Source: Rotaria sp. Silwood1 (taxonomy: Eukaryota > Rotifera > Eurotatoria > Philodinida > Philodinidae). From it: DNA of 64,000 nucleotides. The stretch covers positions 897,837-961,836 of the forward strand of contig CAJNOP010000055.1 of assembly GCA_905250075.1 (NCBI GenBank), read 5' to 3'. The notes beneath the pieces were generated by a model, which had not been told where the DNA came from, searched no databases, and was given only the letters and a program-made list of their open reading frames with translations. Both the position numbers and the translations under genes were made by a program. Shown here in pieces: positions 34,828 through 45,619 of this stretch; the first letter of the stretch is position 1, and each line of letters begins with the position of its first letter.

Positions 34828-37800
34828 ATGCCACAAAAAAAGAAGTTCTTTGGGAAGAAGCACATCCGCTTCAAGAAGAGTGGCAGCCTCCCGAGCTGCT
34901 GAGACTCCAGAACAAACAAGTACTCGGCTTGGAGATCAACGCACAAGACAAGGGCTTCCAGAGCCGCTGAGACTCCAGAACAACGACAAACACGACGTGA
35001 GGAAGATCGAACAAGACGTTCCACTTCAAGAGCAGCACGTTGGACATTTATGGAGCGGGAAGCATTTCAATATGATCCAACCAAAAATTATGACAGTCAT
35101 CCTCAACTTTATATTGGACGAATGACAGAGGTTTGCTCATATTGTGATGCACTGAAGTGGCCCGGAGAAGCACCAGGTATGTGTTGCTTTAATGGTAAGG
35201 TAAAGCTACCATCGCTTCGACTACCTCCTGAACCATTGGAATCATTAATGTCAGGAACAACTGCAACATCAAAGCATTTCTTGGAGAACATTCGAAAGTA
35301 CAATTCATGCTTTCAAATGACGTCATTTGGTGCCACAAGCGAAGTGTGTGAGCCAGGTTTCATGCTCACTTTCAAAGTCCAAGGTCAAGTTTACCATCGT
35401 GTAGGATCTCTGTTACCGCCGACAAATGAAGAACCTAAATCTCTTCAAATTTATTTCATGGGAGATGAACAGCAAGAGGCAAGGCAACGTTGTAATAATA
35501 TTCCAGGTACATGACAAGATATTGTTATGGATTTACAGCGAATGCTTCATGAGTATAACAGCTATGTCCGTATTTTCAAGTCTACTCTTCAGAAGATGCT
35601 TTCTGACGAATACAGAGTGGTCATCAGCGCAGACAAGAAGCCTGCTTGGGGGCATGCAAGACGCTTCAACAAACCTTCAACAAATGAAGTAGCAGTCGTC
35701 ATCGTTGGTAACGAATTTGACAGGCGGGACATCATTTTGGAGAAGAAAAACAATCAGTTATAGAGAGTGGCAGAAACGCACAGGTCATATGACGCCTTGC
35801 AATATCCGCTTATCTTTTGGGAGGGAGAAGACGGGTATCATTTTCTTATTATGCAGACTGATCCGACGACAGGAATGCCTGTCGATCGCAACAAGGTTTC
35901 GGCCATGGACTTTTATGCTTACAGAATAATGATGCGAACTGGCGCTTTAAATCACATCTTAAGATGCCGTTAACTTTTCCATCAGTTTATCGTTGATGTG
36001 TACGCCAAGATTGAGAGTGAGCGACTATGGTTTATACGGCTTAACCAAAAGAAACTTAGAGTAGACGAATACATTCACTTAAGAGATGCAATAGCTAATG
36101 ATGGCAACACCGATAACGTCGGTCAATTAGTGATACTACCATCTACATACACTGGAAGTCCACGCTACATGCACGAATATACACAAGATGCTATGACATA
36201 CGTGAGAAACTATGGAAGACCTGATCTATTTGTGACATTCACCTGCAATCCGACATGGGAAGAAATTCAAGAAGAGCTGTTGGATGGTCAAATTCCGTCC
36301 GACCGTCATGATCTGTTGGCAAGAGTGTTCAGGCAAAAACTCATAAAATTAATGAATATTATTATCAAAAGCCATATATTCGGACCAGCACGATGTTGGA
36401 TGTATTCTATTGAATGGCAAAAGAGAGGACTACCGCATGCTCATATATTGATATGGTTGAAGAGCAAAATTAAGTCAGATGAAATAGACAGCGTTATTAG
36501 TGCAGAACTACCAGATCGTCAACAAGATCCCTGTCTATTTGAGGTTATCGTAAAAAACAGGATTCATGGGCCTTGCGGTAGTATCAATCCTGAATCTTCG
36601 TGTACGAAAGATGGAAAATGTACCAAAAGGTATCCCAGACAACTTCTACATGATACACAAACGGGCGAAGATGGTTATCCACTCTACAGGAGGCGAAGTC
36701 CAGAGGATGGTGGTTTCAAAGCCAGAACTAAGGTGAAAATTGGCAACTCTATTCAAGAAATTGAAATCGATAACAAATGGGTTGTGCCATATTGCCCATT
36801 ACTTTCTCGAATCTTTCAAGCTCATATTAATGTTGAGTATTGTAATTCGGTCAAGTCGATCAAATACATTTGCAAATACGTTAACAGGGGTAGTGATCAG
36901 GCGATGTTTGGCTTTGGAAAGGATGGAACAGCAATTGATGAAATTGAGCGATATCAGTTAGGACGATACATCAGCAGCAATGAAGCAGTTTGGCGAATCT
37001 TGTATTTTCCGATTCATGAACGGCATCCGACAGTAGTGCATCTGGCTGTTCACTTGGAAAATGGACAACGCATCTACTTCACGGAAGACAATTTACATGA
37101 AAGAATTAATAAACCGCCAAAGACGACGTTGACGGCATTTTTCTTACTGTGCCAGAAAGATGAATTTGCCAGAACACTGCTATATTGCGATGTTCCGAAA
37201 TATTATACTTGGGATGCATCAGGAAAAGTTTTCAAACGTCGTGTTCAAGGAACGACTGTACCTGCTAATCCCAACATCAGAGCAACAGACGCTCTGGGTC
37301 GCGTCTACACTGTGCATCCAAATAATTTTGAATGCTTCTTCTTGCAACTTTTACTTCATACGATTAGAGGTCCAACTTCGTATGAAGCTCTAAGAGCTGT
37401 AAATGGTCGGATCTGTGCGAACTTTCGTGAGGCCTGTCAACTAATGGGCTTACTTGAGGATGATGCGCAATGGGACGCTACGATGGCCGAAGCAGCTACT
37501 GTTCAATCGCCTGCACGACTGAGAAATCTATTCGTCATTTTACTATTAACATGTGGTCCATCGAATCCGGGACAATTATGGGAATCCTACAAAGAAAGTT
37601 TAACCGAAGACATCCTCATACAAGCTCGCAGAGAGAATCCTGGAATAGTTTTAGATTATACACCCGATATGTTCAATCAAACATTGATTATTCTTGAAGA
37701 TAAAGCTCTGGGAATGGCTGGCAAAGATCTCAAACAATTAGGTCTTCCAACTCCTCAAAGAACTCTTGGTGATTGATTGAGCAGAGAAATGCTCAGAGAG

Positions 37801-39228
37801 ACGAGCTACGACTTGAACGAGTATATATCAGCAAATAAACCATTACTGTTACCAGATCAGAGGGCTGCTTATAATGCTATATTAGATCGGATCAATAGAA
37901 AAGCCGGTGGAATAATTTTTCTCGATGCACCAGGTGGAACAGGAAAAACATTTGTCATTAATCTACTCTTGGCTAAAATTCGACAGCAGTCTAAAATTGC
38001 AATTGCAGTGGCTTCTTCAGGAATTGCTGCTACGCTGCTTCACGGTGGTCTTACTGCTCATTTAACATTAAAGCTGCCTCTCAACCTTACACAATGTGAA
38101 GCTCCACTTTGTAATATTAGCAAAGGTGCTGAAGAAGCCAAAGTTTTACAAGAATGTAAACTTATTGTATGGGACGAATGTACAATGTCACATAGACAAG
38201 CATTAGAGGCTCTGGGTTGTACACTTCAAGATCTTCGTGGCAATGGGAAACTCATGGGTGGAGCTGTTTTGCTTCTAGCTGGTGATTTTTGTCAAACGTT
38301 GCCTGTCATCCAGAAAGGAACAATGGCTGATGAACTCAAAGCCTGCTTGAAAGCTTCATACGTCTGGAGACATGTTCATAAGCTGGAACTCAAAACCAAC
38401 ATGCGAGTACATTTACAGGGTGATGCAGCTGCTGGCCAATTTGCTCAACAACTACTTAGTCTTGGAGATGGAAAAATAGCTGCTGATCCGACCACTGGAC
38501 TTATCACTATTCCAAATAATTTTTGTAATATAGTAGACTCAATAGAAACTCTGAAAACCTGTGTATTTCCAGATATTCGACGCTGTTTTAATGATCACAA
38601 ATGGCTCTGTGAAAGTGCTATTCTTGCTCCGAAAAATGATAGTGTAAATGCTATTAACTTACAGATTCAACAACAGTTGCCTGGAGTAGACATTTCATAC
38701 AAGTCAATTGATACAGTTGTGGACATTGACCAAGCAGTACAATATCCTACCGAATTTCTCAACTCGCTGGAACCTCCTGGAATGCCACCACACAGTCTGG
38801 TGCTCAAGGTTGGCTCTCCGATCATACTTCTAAGAAATTTGGATGCACCAAGACTCTGCAATGGCACAAGGCTTTGTGTGAAAAGCCTAATGCCCCATGT
38901 GATTGAAGCAACTATCTTGACAGGCTGCGCAAAAGGAGAAGATGTATTTATACCACGAATTCCCATGGTTCCTAATGATATGCCATTTGAGTTCAAGCGT
39001 CTTCAGTTTCCAGTGCGTCTTGCTTTTGCAATGTCTATCAATAAAGCTCAAGGTCAATCGCTTAAAGTTGCTGGTATTAATCTAGGAACTCCTTGCTTCT
39101 CCCATGGTCAGTTGTACGTAGCATGTTCAAGAGTAGGAACTGGAACGAATTTGTACGTTTTCGCTCCTGATGGTAAAACTCCAAATATATTGTATATCAA
39201 ACAGCTTTGCAATAAAAAATGTGTTTAA
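34828..39228 (+). pseudogene. Helitron RepHel protein (HUH nuclease and Pif1-type helicase)
   Basis: From about 34970 a single reading frame runs to the stop at 39228, broken by in-frame stops at 35512, 35761, 35971 and 37774; the N-terminal 45 codons also show a frame change between 34850 and 34960. N terminus: basic region with RAAETPEQ repeats, then a zinc-finger-like segment (CSYCDALKWPGEAPGMCC, about 35130-35190) common to Helitrons. Rep domain: HUH motif LPHAHILIWL (36427-36456) and the two-tyrosine motif IKYICKYV (about 36860). Helicase: Walker A DAPGGTGKT (37924-37950), Walker B IVWDE (about 38166), AGDFCQTLP, FAMSINKAQGQS and LYVACSR at the end. Rep nicks and joins the strand; the SF1 Pif1-like helicase unwinds it. 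Almost full length but unlikely to make one protein. Confidence 0.9.
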
Positions 39229-39397
39229 CTGAACTGTCTTCTTTGAATAAAAATAGCTCATAAAAGAAGAAAACATCGAAAAGCAACTTTGTTACATCAA
39301 AGATCGTTAACCAGAAAGAGATTACAGCGATATTGTTTTCTCTTTCGCGAGATACATACTATCAAACTATCTTGACTAACATCGGGTACTTCCGCTA

Positions 39398-39920
39398 CTT
39401 TCCTAATAATTTTTTAATGTTGAATAAATATTTTCATCTTGCATCTATTTTGTAAACACAAAGAAGATCTTTTTAAATAGTTAGAGGTAAACGATTAACT
39501 ATATACTAGTTTGATATCGAGGAAAATCTGCGGATTAACATTTTTTTTAGTTCAATTTTGGTAACTTAGTTTTTAATGGTTTCGGTACCGATCTCAGTCA
39601 TGATGATTTTATTTTTTTGGATCCTAAATGAAGTCCTAGTGCCAGCTTGAAAAAACTATTGCAGAACTTATTTGCATTAAAGCTGAAAATATTCGTAGAT
39701 TGATTAACTCAGTCGAGAAATATTACTTTTCTATCTGGTCATCTCTGCTAGATTTCGTTTTAACAATTGTCGTTTTTAACATAATTTACTGAATATCATA
39801 GTAAATCGAAGAAATTTTTACTAAGAGATTCCAAACTTTTGGACAATTCTTTATTCTATATGAAATATAAAATACATTTGTTTAAAAAAAAATTTTCAAA
39901 AAAAGAAAAGAAACAAAATT
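39398..39920. other. Spacer between the Helitron and the lamin-tail gene
   Basis: AT-rich, no gene seen. The minus-strand 3' UTR of the next gene must lie at its right end. Confidence 0.4.
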
Positions 39921-41939
39921 TTATGTATTAACACTAGTTTGTTTGTGTCGTGGTGTTGTTTGTTGTGTTCGTAAAAATTTCATACTAATTAAATCCTGTT
40001 TACAACCTGTATGACTTGCAAATGGAGAGGATTTTGGTCGATTAAGTAAATGAGAAATACCACTCTAAATTAACACAGTTTACGTTTATTTCAAACAAAA
40101 CAACACAAGATAAACTAACTCTTGGATTAATTTGTAAACGAGGTTCATTGTGTACATTTGATGTACCACCATTATGATAAGGATGTACAGGACTATCTGG
40201 TGATTGAGCAAATGGTGGTTTATTATTTCCAACAAAATAAAATGCTGAAAGACGAGAATTATTCCTATTTAAAAAATATTTTTCATGAAATATTTCATAT
40301 TAAGAAAAACAATTCACTTGAAAGAATTCGATGTAATACTTGTTGTATCCGATATTCCAATATTCGATTTTGAATGTACAAATAAAATATCACCTTAAAA
40401 TAGAAATTTACAGTTACTTTATGCTATAGTAATTATACTTGCTTGAGGATTGATCACTATTCAAACGATATGAACTTCTTGCCCATGCGATTGCCTATTT
40501 TATATTTAAATTTAAAAAAAAACAATATAAAATCTTAAATCGATTTTTTTTCAAATAAAAGTCAATTGATTAAATTTTAATGAGAATCTTTAGATATTGT
40601 AGCATTTTTTATTTTCATTTAAACAAAAATGATTTTTCTGTTTTTCAAACCTGTCCACTTGGCCTTGCTAAAATTGTTACACATTCTGGACCAGTTTCCC
40701 ATCGTTTTTTTTCTTTCCATACAAATATATGTGGAAATTGAGGTTCAATATCTTTAAATGCACCACACCAAACCTTAAAATAAAGCTTTTGTTTCAAAAT
40801 AATTAATTATTAGCTATTCATTATTAACCGTGATAGTTTGTCCAGCTCGAAGAATTGTACCTTGTGGAAATCGAAAACGACAAACTGGTACACAAGCAAT
40901 ATTTTGTTGTAAAAAATGTCCACTTAAATCATAATCATCAGAATTTGAAATATTAAGTAATCGAAGATAATCTCCATTGTTCGATTCAATTTCATGAATA
41001 CGAACATTTGTTAATGCACTAATTTGAAAAAAAAGAAAAAAGAAATTCCAAAATAAAAAACTTACTTTCCCATTTTAAAACCAATATTTGGTTGAGTTGT
41101 AACTTCATTATGATGTTGTTTAAATAAATCTGGTATAAGATCAGAATTTAATTTAAAACTTTCATTTGAATTTGATATTATTGGTGTTGTTATTTGTATA
41201 TTTGAATTATCGATTTCTGTTAATGGTTTTTCAAATAAGTCAATATTTGATTCTTGATTTTGATCATTGAATGTATTTAACTCTTGCTTTTCATCAATAC
41301 TGAAACTAACTGATTTAGGTGATTTTGCACGTGTTGATGATTGATCAGATTTTTTTAAATTTGATGAACGTTTACTTGTTGAAGAACTCGGACGATTTTC
41401 AATAGTTGAAGAATTTGTTGATGTTGAATCAAATGATGATGCTGAATATAATGATAAACGATCAGTTCGACGACTTGATGGACTATTTATTTGTTGATCT
41501 TTTGTACTTAAATTTGTTACAGATTTTGATTCAAATTCTTTCATTGACATTGATCCTGGAATTGGTTCATTATCATTATCATCATCTTCTTCATCATCCC
41601 ATTCAGATTTTGTTACATCAATTGGAATTATTCTTTAAAAAAAAACAATATAATTTAACTTAAAAAAGATTGAAATTTGAAATAATAAACCGACTCATCA
41701 TCATCTTGTTTTTGATCAATTGTTGCTTCATTTAAAACTGTTTTAATTGTTGTTAATTCTTCAACAATATTATCATGTGTTTTTGATACAATTGACATTA
41801 ATTCATGTAATTTTTCATGAATTATTTTTACAGATGATAATTTTTCTTCCAAATTATGAACAAAATGAATTAAACGTTTTATTGAATTATAATTTAACAT
41901 TGATTTATTATTTCCAAGATGAATCTGTTTCACATCCAT
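39921..41939 (-). CDS. Lamin-tail-domain protein with N-terminal coiled coil, 489 residues
   Basis: Seven exons join in phase on the minus strand: 41939-41695, 41632-41066, 41018-40829, 40773-40651, 40494-40439, 40264-40120 and 40064-39921. A helical segment of about 70 residues comes first (KRLIHFVHNLEEKLSSVKII), then an acidic patch (SEWDDEEDDDNDNE) and a Ser/Thr-rich disordered region. A lamin tail domain occupies about 271-394: VRIHEIESNNGDYLRLLNIS, LRAGQTITVWCGAF, and VTILARPSGQAIAWARSSYR. A conserved-looking tail ends GCKQDLISMKFLRTQQ. True lamins have a long central rod and usually a CaaX box; neither is present, so it is closer to the LMNTD-type proteins or a divergent nuclear-envelope relative. 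The first intron uses a weak donor (GTCGGT), and an in-frame acceptor at 41998 could extend the N terminus by an upstream exon. Confidence 0.82.
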
Positions 41940-44900
41940 TTCGTTTTTGTCTCTGATCAAATGACTTTTTGACGGCAAAAATGTTTTAGATGCCTGTTGA
42001 AAAATAAACAATATATATATATATATATAAATTGATGAATGCAAATGCAATCGTTGCACACCTTGTGAGTGGATCACTTATATGCAACGCACGAACGTGT
42101 GAAAAAAGAAATTGACAACGAGTAAATCAATCAATAATAACGACGGCAACCATCAACTTCAATCAATGAATTTATTCAAGAAAAAAAGACGAAAAAAATT
42201 TCAAAAGAAAAATGAAAAAAAAGAAAAGAAAATGATTGTTGTTTGAACTCTTTTTTTAAAATAACACTTTTTAAAATTCCGAATCAATATAATGGACAAA
42301 ATAATAACATGCAATAGTTAAGTTTAAAATAACTTTTCATTTTCATCTTAGCTACAACAAGTAGTATCTGCTATCATCATTAAATTAATCCTATCGAAAG
42401 TGAATATATTTATTTAGTATTTCTTTTTGATAACTTTGAAAAGAAGAATGTATGTTCTTTATTTTATACTTGTTTTAATTATGACCTTCTATGCATATTG
42501 AATTGATATACCAAAAAAAGAATCATCATTTAACTAAGGAAGAAGAACATCTTTGCTTCAAAAGAAAATTCATTGTTATTTTATCAATTATCTATTTGAC
42601 CTGCTCAAGAATAAACACAGACTATTTTTTCTTTTGATAGCTTTGGTGACATTCTTACAATGCCAACATTATATTGTATGACTTTCGTTATGATACCATA
42701 TTTTTGTTAGATTAGTAGTGCTTCAACTACATTGATGCTTTCTTTTCTTTTCTTTTTTCTTTGTTATTTAACACATGATGAGTGGAGCTGAAGGAGAAGA
42801 CAAAGAATCGTTGACCTAATTAACTGCTTTTGTAAGCTTTCACAATGTTTCTTATTATTATTTGATTGACTTACAATTGCGAGTAACATTATCTAATGAG
42901 TTCAAGTTTTCGTTGTTCCATAGAGAAATGCGATAGATATCTTTATACACAAGGTACATTCAGATTTATAATGTTTTGTAGGCTTATACAAAATATCGCC
43001 CAGTACTAATTATCATAAAAATTTTCAAGAATATTAAAATTAAGTTCAAAATATTTAAAATAAAATAAAATAAATATAATTTTCAATTGAGTACATAAAT
43101 CTTTCAATATATTCGTTGAAATTTGTTGTATAATTTACATGAATGTACAATATTCTCGATGAGAAAAATATGAAATACTCTAATATTTCGATTTTTCTGT
43201 TATTTCAAAAGCTTTTTATTTACTTACATAAATTTTGTTTTTTTTTTCATCAATAATACTCATCGAATAAAACAGCAAAGAAGGCGCTTCATACCTGTAA
43301 GGAATGTCTTTTTTTTTCTTAGAAAAAGATTTTCAAATTTGCGGAAGATGTTCTTAGTCTTGTCTATGGCAAACACTGAATAATACAAAAAAATAGACTA
43401 AAATGAAACGATTTCAGATTATGTAATTATTAATTAAAGGTAATTTACAAGCATGTTGTCTTAAATTTTCTGTTCTTCGATGCATTTTTTCATTTAAAAA
43501 TATTTTCATTTTATTTCAGTTAAGTTTATCTTTGTATGTATTTTACAAAACAATGAATGACTTATTTATCGTTATCATTTATATCAAAAAATTATAGATA
43601 TAGATTAATATCCTTGCTTATGACATGTATTTTTAACTATATCAATTTTCTTTTATCATCATGATCAGTTCAGTATTCTTCTTATGTTCATGTCTTCTGT
43701 TTTATTTTTTGTTTATTATAAATGACTATAACATCTTTCACAATGATGTTATTGATCTCAAGATATTGATAATAGATGTTCATATGAATTATGATGGTCT
43801 CTGTTTAGTCAAGAAACACTGATAAAAAAATTGACACATTTGAGAAGACAAAGAATTTAAAAAATCAAGAGAAGAGCTTAGAAGGTCTTCTATTTAGATA
43901 AGAACAATTTTGACTCGAGAGGTAGGCATTTCATCATAGTGTGAAACTGTAAAGAATGTTTTTCTGGAGTTTTAGAATGCATTTTACGTGGATAAGATAG
44001 CTTTCAGTTTTTTTTCCATGAACATTACTCACTGGGTAACACGAAGGTACTATGATTGTAAATAAATTTTAAAAATTATCAACTTTACTTTTTTTACTCT
44101 TTGCAAATTAAAGTTTGTGAAAAATAATACTCACTAAATCATAAATATATTGCAAATCTGTTTTATTGTTATCTTACTATTGAGGTTAACCTTAAACTCT
44201 ATTCAGTTACCGGTTTTTTTTGTATGTTTTAGATAAAAAAGAAAATGATTTTTAATCTTTTTATTGTATTTCTGAAATTCAGCATTTCGTTACTAGAAAG
44301 TAATTAAAGATGAGTGCGATTTTTTTCGAATGATAGGTTATATTTTGATTTTTATACATGTCTTTAATTTCAGTTCGTTTTCTGATAATGATCAAATGTT
44401 CATATAAAAATGATTTGATGACATCTAAGAGAAAATACAGGAAAAACATAGATAGTTTAGTATCACATGTAATATCATTACAGTTTTTCAGACAAATATT
44501 TGGGGCATCCCAAAGGTCGTAGTGATAGTGCTTGAATATTGCATTGAAAGCTTGATGAAACTTTTTTTTCGTATCCACTAATAGTAAACAGAGTGGTCTA
44601 TATTTCTGAAATATTTCATCATTCTTCAACTCATATCATAGGAAACACGATAGAAAATTGCAATTATTATCACTGAAAAGAAAAGATAAAGATGCATTAA
44701 ATTTTATATTATAAGTTTTGTAATATGTTTTCTAAAGGTTTTGAAGTAATTTCCTAAAAATAACAACTGAAAAATCTCTTTTTTTGTAAAGAAATGGATT
44801 GAAAAACCAAAGTTGAGGTCTGAACATTTGAATCTTTTATTCGTCTGAAGATCTTCAATTGGTAGTTCGAATGTACACTTAAGTGTTGAAAAAACACTGT

Positions 44901-45619
44901 TAAGAACTCATGGAATAAGTTTATTTCTAAAAATATCCATTAAACACCAACCGTAATATACGAGACAATGCATTTTTATTTCTTCTCTCCAACGGTCAAA
45001 ACTGCAATTCTCTATCTTATTTCTACCGAAAGTCATTCAAAACAAAATCCACTTGTTTCTTTTTTTTTTTACAAAAGTGTTATGATAAATTTTTATCGAA
45101 AGATAGACCACTGTTGTTACTACTAGTGCATATAAAAGAAAGTTGCATCAATTTTGCAATATTGTATTGACGTCTCACTACCACTACTTTTAGATTGCTT
45201 TGACTAATAGACTTTTCTCATGATAGAATCAATGTCGATCTTCGAATTTTCTTTGGATTATTCAAAGCGATCAATACATTATAGACGAAGAGACTAACTA
45301 AATACACCAAATAACATGAATACTTAAGCAAATGTGGAGCGTTTTTTATTTCGTAGAATAAAAACAAACTTGAAAATAATATTTAATCATTGAAATACTA
45401 CAATTATAGATCTATTGTTTTTGAATAAATAAGCATATAGAAAAATGTTTGTGTGAATAAGACAATGATGTCGATGGCATTATTGTAGTGAAATCAATTT
45501 ATTGTTCTACATTTATGAATGAAAATAAATTTTAATAATAATCATTTTTCATAACTTAATGAAAGTTTATTCTATTTAATCTTCATTCGAAAAGAAAAAC
45601 AATTTAAAATAAAATGTTC
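41940..45619. other. Long AT-rich intergenic region
   Basis: An AT dinucleotide run lies at 42012-42028, next to a likely 5' UTR exon of the lamin-tail gene. Apart from that I see no gene. A minus-strand frame at 44279-44629 (starting MKNDEIFQKYRPLCLLL) is the longest open stretch but has no domain, splice context or compositional shift. Confidence 0.4.

Larger units (their letters stand above)
33445..39397 (+). mobile_element. Helitron (rolling-circle transposon), decayed
   Basis: A plus-strand Rep/helicase gene (34828-39228) defines the element. Its left edge is placed tentatively at the start of AAGAAGAATGTCTGTTTG, a GTTTG microsatellite (33453-33480) that precedes a GC-richer leader (33480-33700). 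The right edge is placed at a small hairpin-like CGGGTACTTCCG followed by CTA (39383-39397), as Helitron 3' ends carry a short hairpin before a CTRR tail; here the tail reads CTAC, so the boundary is uncertain. Helitrons leave no target duplication, so edges cannot be proved that way. A palindromic MITE sits in the leader. Confidence 0.7.

Noticed and set aside
33656-34970. Plus-strand frames in the Helitron leader
   Set aside because: They show no Rep features and sit in the non-coding leader or in the wrong frame of the N-terminal region.
38667-38996. A 109-codon minus-strand frame
   Set aside because: Antisense shadow of the Helitron helicase.
40158-40373. A 71-codon plus-strand frame
   Set aside because: Antisense shadow of the sixth exon of the lamin-tail gene.
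44279-44629. A 116-codon minus-strand frame
   Set aside because: No domain, no splice partners, and AT-rich codon composition like the intergenic DNA around it.
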